This document shows positions 1 through 7,683 of a stretch of DNA of 64,000 bases, one piece after another. A model generated the notes under the pieces. That model searched no databases. It saw nothing but the letters and a program-made list of their open reading frames with translations, and had not been told where the DNA came from. The stretch's first letter is position 1; every line of letters begins with the position of its first letter. A program made the position numbers and the translations under genes. The DNA comes from Sphingomonas sp. Root720 (GTDB lineage Bacteria; Pseudomonadota; Alphaproteobacteria; Sphingomonadales; Sphingomonadaceae), in contig NZ_LMID01000010.1 of NCBI RefSeq assembly GCF_001428605.1, positions 475,195-539,194 on the forward strand, written 5' to 3'.

Positions 1-1189
1 CCCAGCTGAAGTCACCGAACCTGGCCAGCAGCTGGAACTCCTCGGAGAACTGCTTGACGTCCTCGTCCTTCGCGTCGGCCGAGTAGATCTGCACTTCCTT
101 GATGCCGGTCGTGGTGTTCCCGAAGATGCCCGGCGGCGCATAGGCGGTGCCGAGCGCCGCCTTGTAGGTGCGGCGGCCGGTGATCGACTTCAGGGTGATG
201 GCGTCGTTGACGTCATATTGCAGGGTCAGCGCATGGCCGATGATCTTGACCCGCTGCAGCGCCTTCGATCGGACGCTGAAATTCTTGTTATAGTCCTGCT
301 GCACCTCGTCGAGCAGCGAATTGCCGGTGGTGTTCGCATAATAGGATTGGAGCAGCGGCGACAGGAAGCGGGTCTGGAAGCCACCGGGAACGCCGCGCAT
401 GTCGGTCCAGTCGAAGGTGTAGGCGGCGGAGAAGCTGCCCCATTCGCCGTTGACCTTGGCCCAGATCGCGTCGGTGTTGAGCGCGCCCTGGCTGTGCGAG
501 CCATCGGCATATTTGTTGTTGAGATAGCCGTCGCGCTGGCGGTGCATATAGGACAGCGTCGCGCTGACCCCGGAATCGCCGAGCAGCCCGGTGTCGATCC
601 GCGTGCGCGAGGCATATTCGTCATATTCGGCGATCTGGATCTTCTGTTCGATGCCGAATTCGGCGGCGGGCTTCTTGGTCACCATGCTGATCGCGCCGCC
701 GGTGGTGTTGCGACCGAACAGCGTACCCTGCGGACCGCGCAGCACCTCGATCCGCTCCAGATCGACCAGTTCGAGGTTCGAGGCGTTGTTGCGGCCGATA
801 TAGACGCCGTCGATGTAGATGCCGACCGGCGAGTCGACCGACAGCAGCGGCTCCTGCGAGCCGATGCCGCGGATGAAGGCGGTATTGCCCGCCAGGAAGC
901 CCGACTGCGCCTGGATCGCCACGTTCGGCATGAGCCGGGTGATGTCGTCGAGCGCCTGGACGTTCGACCGTTCCAGCGTGGCGCTCGACAGCGCGCTCAC
1001 CGAGATCGGCGTGTCCTGCAACGCCTCTTCGCGGCGGCGGGCCGTGACGATGATCTCCTCGAGGCCGCCGCCGGTGGCGGTGGCGGTCGCTTCCGCAGGC
1101 GTGGTCTGCGCGGCCGCCGGCGCGGCCATGCCCATGGCGATCGTGGATATGCCCAAGAGCAGCGAAGTGACTGTCTTCCTGTCGGTCAT
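1..1189 (-). CDS. TonB-dependent receptor, N-terminal part (runs off the window)
   Basis: Outer-membrane active transporter; about 396 N-terminal residues are visible and the beta-barrel end lies beyond base 1. The protein opens with a signal peptide (MTDRKTVTS, a hydrophobic stretch, then APAAAQ), a TonB-box-like LEEIIVTARRREE near residue 45, and a plug domain with SPVGIYIDGVYIGR and the RIEVLRGPQGTLFGRNTTGG motif. The start at 1189 is chosen because AGGAGG lies 8 nt upstream; an in-frame ATG at 1195 sits too close to it. The gene follows the thiolase-like/DUF35 pair on the same strand after about 85 bases, so it may import the substrate of that pathway. Substrate unknown. Confidence 0.93.
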   Translation of the reverse strand, partial: MTDRKTVTSLLLGISTIAMGMAAPAAAQTTPAEATATATGGGLEEIIVTARRREEALQDTPISVSALSSATLERSNVQALDDITRLMPNVAIQAQSGFLAGNTAFIRGIGSQEPLLSVDSPVGIYIDGVYIGRNNASNLELVDLERIEVLRGPQGTLFGRNTTGGAISMVTKKPAAEFGIEQKIQIAEYDEYASRTRIDTGLLGDSGVSATLSYMHRQRDGYLNNKYADGSHSQGALNTDAIWAKVNGEWGSFSAAYTFDWTDMRGVPGGFQTRFLSPLLQSYYANTTGNSLLDEVQQDYNKNFSVRSKALQRVKIIGHALTLQYDVNDAITLKSITGRRTYKAALGTAYAPPGIFGNTTTGIKEVQIYSADAKDEDVKQFSEEFQLLARFGDFSW

Positions 1190-1274
1190 GCTCATCCCCT
1201 CCTCGTGCGGATCATGTTGCCCGCATCATGATTAAACCAAGTGGTCGCTTCTTATTTTGGTGCGGTCGATTTCC

Positions 1275-1685
1275 TCAGGAAGCGTCGAGCTCCCAGAACA
1301 GGATCGGCGGACTTTCCTGCGGGTCCCTGAAGACGGCGCGGACCGGTGTGCCGATCGCCGGATCGATGGCGGGATCGGCCGGCGCGCCGACGATCTGGAT
1401 GTCCGCCTGCTCCTCGATCGCGACGAGCAGGGTCACGTAGGGAAGATCCTCGGCGAAGGCCGGGTGGAAGCGCTGATGGGTGCGGATCCAGCTCTTGATC
1501 GTGCCGCGCCCGCTCATCGCCACCCAGTCGGCGTCGAAGCTGCGGCAGCGGTTGCAGATCGCCCGCGCCGGCCAGCGCAGCGTGCCGCAGCGCGCGCAGC
1601 GCTGCACGCGAAGCTCGCCCGCCGCCAGCCCTTCCCAATAGGGGGCCGAATCCTTGTCGGGCATGGGAAGCGGTTTGGCGATCAT
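1275..1685 (-). CDS. DUF35 Zn-ribbon/OB-fold protein, partner of thiolase-like enzyme
   Basis: Small protein of 136 aa with an N-terminal rubredoxin-like zinc ribbon (CARCG near residue 33 and CNRC near 48) followed by an OB-fold. The order and length are typical of DUF35 proteins. It overlaps the upstream thiolase-like gene by 4 bases (ATGA), so the two are almost certainly translated together. DUF35 proteins of this type form complexes with SCP-x/Ltp2-like thiolase-superfamily enzymes and help bind acyl-CoA; that role is inferred from family and context. Confidence 0.9.
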   Translation of the reverse strand: MIAKPLPMPDKDSAPYWEGLAAGELRVQRCARCGTLRWPARAICNRCRSFDADWVAMSGRGTIKSWIRTHQRFHPAFAEDLPYVTLLVAIEEQADIQIVGAPADPAIDPAIGTPVRAVFRDPQESPPILFWELDAS

Positions 1686-2845
1686 CCGTCCCTCCTGAGC
1701 AGAAGCGCGCTCGTCACGCCGCCGACATAGCCGGGGGCGCCGGTGCTGAGGCCGATCCGGGCATCGGCGACCTGGCGGCCGCCCGCCTCGCCGCGGAGCT
1801 GCTGAACCGCCTCGGCGATATGGTTCATGCCATGGGCATAGCCCTCGGACAGGAAGCCGCCATGCGGGTTGACCGGCAACCGCCCGCCCATCCGGTGATG
1901 GCCGTCGAGCACGAAGCCACCCGCCTCGCCCTTGCCGCAGAAGCCGTAATCCTCGAGCTGCATCAGCACCGAGAAGGTGAAGCAGTCGTAGAGATTGGCG
2001 AAGTCGACATCGGCGGGGGTCAGCCCGGCCATGCCGAACAGGCGCGGCGCCATCTGCGCGGCATAGGAGGTGGTGATGTCGGGGGCGTTCGCGCTCTGCA
2101 GCGTCGTGCCGCCGCCCCAGGCGGCAGCGTCGACGATCACCGCCGGCTTGCGCAGGTCGCGCGCGCGCTCGGGCGTGGTGACGAGCAGCGCGACGCCGAC
2201 GTCGGTCTCCAGGCAGCAGTCGAGCAGGCGGAACGGCTCCGCGATCATCCGCGACGCGCGATAATCCTCGAAGCTGATCGGATCGCGCATCATCGCGCGG
2301 GGATTTTCGGCGGCGTTGGCGCGCTGCGAAACCGCGACCGCGCCGAGGTGGCGCTCGTCGACCCCGAAGGCGTCCATATAGGCCCGCGCCATCATCGCAT
2401 AATATTGCGGCGGCGCCATATAGCCGTAGGGCGCCTGATACTGGGTCTCGATATGATCGACGAGCGGGCGGCCGGTGCCCCCCATGCGGAACTCGGACCG
2501 GGCGTTGATCGCGCGGTAGCAGACCACATAGTCGGCGACCCCGGCGGCTACCGCCAGCGCCGCCTGCCCGACCAGCCCATGCGAGCTGCCGCCGCCGCCG
2601 AAATGATCGACGTAGAAATGAGGATCGGTCAATCCGAGCGACACCGCGACCATCGGCGCCGGAGTCGAGTCACCGACGCGGTGGGTGGCGATGCCGTCGA
2701 CCTTGTCCGGATCGAGGCCGGCATCGTCGAGCGCGGCCATGATCGCGCGCAGGGCGAGCGTCAGCGTGCTCACGCCCGAATTGCGCGAGAATTCGGTATA
2801 GCCGATTCCGGCTATGGCCGCCTTTCCCGACAGGCCTGACGCCAT
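1682..2845 (-). CDS. Thiolase-superfamily (SCP-x/Ltp2-like) protein lacking the nucleophilic Cys
   Basis: 387 aa, of the lipid-transfer-protein/thiolase family. The loop that carries the catalytic Cys in thiolases reads GGGGSSHG (residues 83-90) with no Cys, while family landmarks LYDCFTFS and GGFLSEGYAHGMNH are intact. A thiolase fold without Cys, coupled to a DUF35 partner, is the arrangement of the steroid side-chain aldolase Ltp2-ChsH2(DUF35), so a retro-aldol C-C cleavage of a beta-hydroxyacyl-CoA is more likely than thiolysis. It heads a unit with the DUF35 gene (4-base overlap) and the TonB receptor, and is divergent from the CoA-transferase at 3037. Substrate unknown. Confidence 0.85.
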   Translation of the reverse strand: MASGLSGKAAIAGIGYTEFSRNSGVSTLTLALRAIMAALDDAGLDPDKVDGIATHRVGDSTPAPMVAVSLGLTDPHFYVDHFGGGGSSHGLVGQAALAVAAGVADYVVCYRAINARSEFRMGGTGRPLVDHIETQYQAPYGYMAPPQYYAMMARAYMDAFGVDERHLGAVAVSQRANAAENPRAMMRDPISFEDYRASRMIAEPFRLLDCCLETDVGVALLVTTPERARDLRKPAVIVDAAAWGGGTTLQSANAPDITTSYAAQMAPRLFGMAGLTPADVDFANLYDCFTFSVLMQLEDYGFCGKGEAGGFVLDGHHRMGGRLPVNPHGGFLSEGYAHGMNHIAEAVQQLRGEAGGRQVADARIGLSTGAPGYVGGVTSALLLRRDG

Positions 2846-2898
2846 GTCGCATCCCCTCCGTATATTTGTCGCTCAACCTATCGCGGCGCCAAACGCAA

Positions 2899-2985
2899 TC
2901 CAAGCGCTTGTTTGGTAAATATGATAATGCACAATATTCAACTTAACGAGGCCTATCGGCGCATTGACCAACAAAGCGCTTGGTC
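2899..2985. promoter_or_regulatory. Divergent promoter with two inverted copies of a CCAAGCGCTT..TTGG palindrome
   Basis: Within the 191-base gap between the two divergent genes, CCAAGCGCTTGTTTGG lies at 2900-2915 and GACCAACAAAGCGCTTGGTC at 2966-2985. Read on the opposite strand, the second contains CCAAGCGCTTTGTTGG, so 14 of 16 bases match. Each copy has dyad symmetry (CCAA..TTGG). The core CAAGCGCTTG resembles operators of TetR-family regulators such as KstR2. The DNA between the copies is AT-rich, as expected for promoters. No TetR gene lies in the window. Confidence 0.65.
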
Positions 2986-3036
2986 ATAATTATCGCCTCC
3001 AACGGCCGACCGTGAAGGCCGCGGTGGAGGGATCGG

Positions 3037-4236
3037 ATGCAGCTGTTCAAGGGCGTCCGCGTGATCGAACTGGCACAATATGTGATGGTGCCTGCCGCGA
3101 GCACCATGCTCGCCGATCTCGGCGCGGAAGTTATCAAGGTCGAGACGCCCGGCGTGGGCGATCCCTATCGAAGCGTCGTCGTCGACCGCCGTTCGACGGC
3201 TGGGCCGAACTTCAGCCTCGAACAGAATAACCGCGGCAAGAAGAGCGTCTGCATCGACCTCAAGAACGCCGACGGTCACAAGCTGCTGTGCAGCCTGGTC
3301 GAGAGCGCCGACGTGTTCATGACCAGCCTTCGCCCCGCCGCGATCCGCAAGCTCGGGCTGACGGTCGAGGACCTGCGCGCGCACAACCCGAAGCTGATCT
3401 ACGCCCGCGCCAACGGCCTGGGCTTCGCCGGCCCCGAGGCGGGCAAGGCCGGATTCGACGCCAGCTCCTTCTGGGCGCGCGGCGGCTTCGGTCACATATT
3501 GTCGCAGGAGGGCAGCTACACCCGCCAGCCGCGCGCTGTGGGCGACCACGCCAGCGCGGTCGCGCTCGCCTTCGGCGTCGCCGGCGCGCTGTTCAAGCGG
3601 GCGAGCACGGGCGAACCCTCGCTGGTCGAGACCTCGCTGCTGTCGATGGCGGCGTGGATGCTGTCGAACGACATGGTCGCGGCACAGGATCCCGATTATC
3701 CGCCCAACGTCCTGCAACGCGCGGTCGAGCAGAATCCGCTGGTCGGGACCTACCGGACGCGCGACGGCCGCTGGATCCAGCTGGTCTTCCTCGATTCGGG
3801 CCGCTTCTGGCCGGGGCTCTGCGCCACGCTGGAGCTCGACGCGCTGATCGACGACCCGCGCTTCCATGATGCCGCCGCGCGCATGGCCAACGGCCCCCTG
3901 CTGATGGGTATCTTCGAGGGCGCGTTCGGGTCGCGCGACTGGGAACAATGGCGTCCCCGCTTCGAGGCGTTCGACGCGCCGTGGGAACTGGTTCAGACTC
4001 TCAACGATCTCTACCGCGACCCCCAGACGCTGGCGAACGGCATGATCTTCGAGATCGACACGCATGACGGCTATCCGGTCAAGCTCGTCTCGGCCCCGCT
4101 CGCCGTCGACGGCCGGGCGGCGCATGCCGATACGCCCGCACCGACCTGCGGCGAGCATAGTTCGGAGATCTTCGCGTCGCTGGGCCTCGATGCGGGGCAG
4201 ATCGAGAGCTACCGCACGGCGGGCGTGATCGGCTGA
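3037..4236 (+). CDS. CaiB/BaiF (class III) CoA-transferase
   Basis: 399 aa, full length for the family. It transfers CoA between carboxylic acids through an aspartyl-CoA intermediate; the probable catalytic Asp is in GFDASSF near residue 141. The N terminus (GVRVIELAQYV, then LADLGAEVIKVE) is the canonical family opening, and GGRPIF-type C-terminal elements are replaced by the usual CGEHSSEI motif. The ATG has GGAGG 7 nt upstream. It stands alone on the plus strand, divergent from the thiolase-like gene and convergent with the P450, and probably activates the pathway acid. Donor and acceptor unknown. Confidence 0.92.
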   Translation: MQLFKGVRVIELAQYVMVPAASTMLADLGAEVIKVETPGVGDPYRSVVVDRRSTAGPNFSLEQNNRGKKSVCIDLKNADGHKLLCSLVESADVFMTSLRPAAIRKLGLTVEDLRAHNPKLIYARANGLGFAGPEAGKAGFDASSFWARGGFGHILSQEGSYTRQPRAVGDHASAVALAFGVAGALFKRASTGEPSLVETSLLSMAAWMLSNDMVAAQDPDYPPNVLQRAVEQNPLVGTYRTRDGRWIQLVFLDSGRFWPGLCATLELDALIDDPRFHDAAARMANGPLLMGIFEGAFGSRDWEQWRPRFEAFDAPWELVQTLNDLYRDPQTLANGMIFEIDTHDGYPVKLVSAPLAVDGRAAHADTPAPTCGEHSSEIFASLGLDAGQIESYRTAGVIG

Positions 4237-4246
4237 GTATCCCGGC

Positions 4247-4268
4247 CCCTCCCCTGAAGGGGAGAGGG
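4247..4268. terminator. Stem-loop between convergent genes
   Basis: TCCCCT at 4250-4255 and AGGGGA at 4258-4263 form a compact GC hairpin with flanking CCC/GGG extension, between the CoA-transferase (plus) and P450 (minus) stops. It may serve both strands or be a short sphingomonad-type intergenic repeat; no clear U-tract follows. Confidence 0.45.
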
Positions 4269-4274
4269 AGGCGG

Positions 4275-5531
4275 TCAAGCCGCGTGCCGGTGCGGCCTTT
4301 CGCTCGACACGGGCAAGGCGGCGAGACCGCGCAGGGTGACGCCGCCGGCATGCACCGGCTCGCCGCCGCACAGGGCCAGGTCGGGCATCCTGCGGGTCAG
4401 GCCCAGATAGGCCTCCTGCAATTCGACCCGCGCCAGATATTGGCCGAGGCACATATAGGGGCCGCCGCCGAAGGGGGCGGTGTTGATCCCGGTGCGCAGC
4501 AGGTCGAGCCGGTCCGGATCGGGCACTGCCGCCGGATCGCGGTTGGCGGCGCCGTTGAGCAGCAGGCACAGCGCGTCCTTCCGGATCAGATGTCCCTCGA
4601 CCTCGAAATCCTCGACCGCGACCCGGTGCGACATCTGCACCGAGCTGTCGTAGCGCAGCAATTCCATCACCGCCCCGGCGATGATGTCGGGCCGGTCGAT
4701 CAGCAGCCGCCACTGGTCGGGATGGAGCAGCAGGTGGCGGGTGCCCATGCCGATCAGGTCGGCGGTGGTCGAATGGCCGGCCTGGAGCAGCAGCACCGCC
4801 GCCGCGACGATCTCGTCGTCGGACAGCGCGACCCCGCCGACCCGCCCGGCGATCATCTCGCTCATCAGGTCCTCGCCGGGCTGGCGGCGGCGGCGCGCGA
4901 TGAGGCGGGTGAAATAATCCTGGAAGCCGGCCGTCGCCGCCTCGCCGGCGCGGATCGCCTCCTCGCTCAGCCGCGGCCCGACATCGCCGCGCGCGGCGAA
5001 ATCATGCGCCCAGGCGATGAACAGCGGCACGTCCTCGTGCGGCACGCCCATCATCTGGCAGATCATGAACACCGGCAGCGGATAGGCGAAGTCGCGCACC
5101 AGATCGAACGCGCCCTCGGGGAGATCGTCGATCAGCCGGTCGACCACCTGTCGCGCGAGCCGCCGCCGCGCCTCGACCGCGCGCGGGGTGAAGCTGCCGC
5201 TCACCGTCGCGCGCACCCGGTCATGGTCGGCGCGCGGCAGGAACAGCATCAGCCGCCGCATCATCGCATCGAAGCCGCGGCCCGCATCGCCCGCGCTGTA
5301 GATGTCGAGCGTCTTGGGGTCGGAGCGCATGCGCGGATCGCGCGCGATCCGGTGCACCGCGTTCCAGGAACTCGCCACCCAGGCGGGCTGGCCGTGGAAG
5401 CCCGCGACATAATGGAGCGGCGCCAGCGACCGCAGCCGATGATAATAGGGATAGATGTCCCCCGGACGATCGGGGGCGAAGATCACGTCCAGCACCGCCT
5501 GCGGCGTATCGAGCGCCTCAGCAGAGCGCAT
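4275..5531 (-). CDS. Cytochrome P450
   Basis: 418 aa soluble bacterial P450, a haem monooxygenase needing external electron donors. The haem-binding loop FGGGPYMCLGQ places the thiolate Cys near residue 361. The helix-K ExxR is in MELLRYDS. The I-helix motif is AGHSTT, where most family members have Asp or Glu before the TT, so oxygen activation may differ. It is the last gene of the region-C run and overlaps HyuA by 14 bases, so it is probably co-expressed with the hydantoinase-type enzyme. No ferredoxin or reductase is encoded beside it. Substrate unknown. Confidence 0.95.
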   Translation of the reverse strand: MRSAEALDTPQAVLDVIFAPDRPGDIYPYYHRLRSLAPLHYVAGFHGQPAWVASSWNAVHRIARDPRMRSDPKTLDIYSAGDAGRGFDAMMRRLMLFLPRADHDRVRATVSGSFTPRAVEARRRLARQVVDRLIDDLPEGAFDLVRDFAYPLPVFMICQMMGVPHEDVPLFIAWAHDFAARGDVGPRLSEEAIRAGEAATAGFQDYFTRLIARRRRQPGEDLMSEMIAGRVGGVALSDDEIVAAAVLLLQAGHSTTADLIGMGTRHLLLHPDQWRLLIDRPDIIAGAVMELLRYDSSVQMSHRVAVEDFEVEGHLIRKDALCLLLNGAANRDPAAVPDPDRLDLLRTGINTAPFGGGPYMCLGQYLARVELQEAYLGLTRRMPDLALCGGEPVHAGGVTLRGLAALPVSSERPHRHAA

Positions 5532-7683
5532 CGTGCAGGGTCCGGTCGACCGGCGCCTCGTCGCTGTCCTCGGGGCCCGCCGCCTCGTCCGCGCGTACCG
5601 GCGAGATCAGCAGGTTGCCGTGCAGGTCGACCGACGCGCGATAGCCGTCGGGGCAGATGGTCGAGGAATCGGGCTCCTCGATGATCGCCGGCCCCAGGAT
5701 CCGGTCGCCCGGCTCGAGCAGGATGCGATCGTACACCGGCGTCGCGAGCGAGCGCCCCTCGAACCATGCCGGGCGCACGCCCCTGCGGGCGCGATCGGCG
5801 GCGCCGTCGCCCCAGGCGCGCACCACCGGCGCCGGCTTCTCGACCACCGCCGAGATGCGCAGCCGGAAATTGACGAACTGGCAGGCCTCCTTCGGCCGGA
5901 CGCCGAAGGTGCGCGCATAGACGGTGCGGAAATCGGCTTCGGCCCGGGCCAGCAGTTCGCCGTCGATCGCACCGTCGCCGAGCGGGATGGTGATCTCCTG
6001 GTGCTGGTGGGCGAGGCGGACGTCGATGCTGCGCTGGACGATGATCCGGGTCTCGGCCGACGCCGCATGGGCCAGCGCCTGCCGCCCCTTGTCTTCTAGC
6101 CCGGCGAACAGGCCTGCGATCCGGACCGGATCGGCGGCGGTCGCGGGCATGATCGCGGTGGCGACGAAATCATGGGCGAGGTCGGAGATCAGCAGCCCCC
6201 AGGCTGATCGTACCCCCGGCGAGGGTGGGATGATCACCGTCCCGATCCCGAACAGCTCGGCCAGCTTGACCGCATGGATCGGGCCCGCGCCGCCCGAGGC
6301 GACGAGGGCATGGTCGCGCGGATCGATGCCGCGCTGGAGCGTGACGACGCGGATCGCCGCCGCCATCGCGGTGTTGGCGAGCGCATGGATGCCGCGCGCC
6401 GCCGCGACCACGTCGAGCCCGAGCGGGCGGGCGACATGCTCCTCGATCGCGCGGCGGCTGGCCTCGGCGTCGAGCGTCATGCTCCCGCCCGCAAAATAGC
6501 CGGGGTTGATGTAGCCGAGCACGACATTGGCGTCGGTGACGGTCGGCAGCGTGCCGCCCAGCCCGTAGCAGGCCGGCCCGGGATAGGAGGAGGCGCTCTG
6601 CGGCCCAACCCGCAGGAAGCCGCCGGTATCGACCCGCGCGATGCTGCCGCCGCCCGCGCCGACCTCGGCGAGGTCGATGACGGGCACCTTGATCGGTTCG
6701 CCCGCATCGGCGCGCCCTGCGGCGCTGGTGCCGCCGCCCGCGCGGAACTGGTGGGTGATGCGCGGCTCGCCGTCGACGACGAGGCCGGCCTTGGCGGTGG
6801 TCCCGCCCATGTCGAAGGAGACGAGGCCGGGCCGCCCCGCCTCACGCGCCAGATGCGCCGCCGCCATCACGCCTGCGGCGGGGCCGGATTCGATCGCATA
6901 GGCGGCCTTGCGTGCCGCCATCGCCGCCCCCATCACCGCGCCGCTCGACTGCATGATCTGCAGTTCGGCGTCGATACCGATGCCGCGCAGCGCGTCTTCG
7001 AGCCGGCCGACATAATTGGCGAGGGTCGGCCCGATATAGGCGGAGATCAGGGTCGTCGCGGCGCGTTCATATTCCTGGAATTCGGGCCAGACCTCCGAGG
7101 AGAGGCAGATATAGGCATCGGGCGCCACCATGCGCGCGACCTCGCCGATCGCCGCTTCATGCACGGGATTGGCATAGCTGTTGAGCAGGCAGACGGCGAT
7201 CGCCTCCGCCCCGCGATCGACGAGCAGGCGGACGGCGCGCTCGGCATCGGCGCGATCGATCGGGCGGAGCACCGCGCCGGCGGCGTTCACCCGCTCGCCG
7301 ACCTCGGCCACCATCGAGCGCGGCAGCAGCGGCGGCGGCGGGGTGTAGGAGAGGTTGAAGCGATCGGGCCCGATCGCGTGCTGCTTTCCGATATGGAACA
7401 GGTCGCCGAACCCCGCCGTCGCGATCAGCCCGAGCTTCGCGCCCTTGCGTTCGAGGACGAGGTTGGTCGGCAGGGTCGTCGCATGGACGAAGCGGGTGAC
7501 CTCGGCCGCCGCCGCCTCGGCCTCATCGAGCCCCTGGCGCACCGCCGTCATCACGCCGCGCACCGGATCGTCGGTGGTCGTCAGCGTCTTGATGTTGTGG
7601 ATCGCGCCGCGATTGTCGGCCAGCACCAGATCGGTGAAGGTGCCGCCGATATCGACGCCGATGAAAATCCGCCGCACGCTCAT
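5518..7683 (-). CDS. Hydantoinase/oxoprolinase A subunit (HyuA family)
   Basis: 721 aa, the ATP-binding subunit of the hydantoinase/oxoprolinase/acetone-carboxylase-like superfamily. The N terminus carries the actin-like phosphate loop FIGVDIGGTFTDLV, and a second signature SFDMGGTTAK lies mid-protein. Family members use ATP to open a lactam or activate a carbonyl compound. Its stop overlaps the P450 start and its start overlaps the HyuB stop by 4 bases, so A and B subunits are translationally coupled. Whether the substrate is a hydantoin, a lactam or another carbonyl compound cannot be told. Confidence 0.92.
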   Translation of the reverse strand: MSVRRIFIGVDIGGTFTDLVLADNRGAIHNIKTLTTTDDPVRGVMTAVRQGLDEAEAAAAEVTRFVHATTLPTNLVLERKGAKLGLIATAGFGDLFHIGKQHAIGPDRFNLSYTPPPPLLPRSMVAEVGERVNAAGAVLRPIDRADAERAVRLLVDRGAEAIAVCLLNSYANPVHEAAIGEVARMVAPDAYICLSSEVWPEFQEYERAATTLISAYIGPTLANYVGRLEDALRGIGIDAELQIMQSSGAVMGAAMAARKAAYAIESGPAAGVMAAAHLAREAGRPGLVSFDMGGTTAKAGLVVDGEPRITHQFRAGGGTSAAGRADAGEPIKVPVIDLAEVGAGGGSIARVDTGGFLRVGPQSASSYPGPACYGLGGTLPTVTDANVVLGYINPGYFAGGSMTLDAEASRRAIEEHVARPLGLDVVAAARGIHALANTAMAAAIRVVTLQRGIDPRDHALVASGGAGPIHAVKLAELFGIGTVIIPPSPGVRSAWGLLISDLAHDFVATAIMPATAADPVRIAGLFAGLEDKGRQALAHAASAETRIIVQRSIDVRLAHQHQEITIPLGDGAIDGELLARAEADFRTVYARTFGVRPKEACQFVNFRLRISAVVEKPAPVVRAWGDGAADRARRGVRPAWFEGRSLATPVYDRILLEPGDRILGPAIIEEPDSSTICPDGYRASVDLHGNLLISPVRADEAAGPEDSDEAPVDRTLHDALC

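Noticed and set aside
2953-4713. 586-aa minus-strand frame across the CoA-transferase
   Set aside because: Low-complexity Arg/Ala composition and antisense to a clear CoA-transferase; a GC-rich shadow frame.
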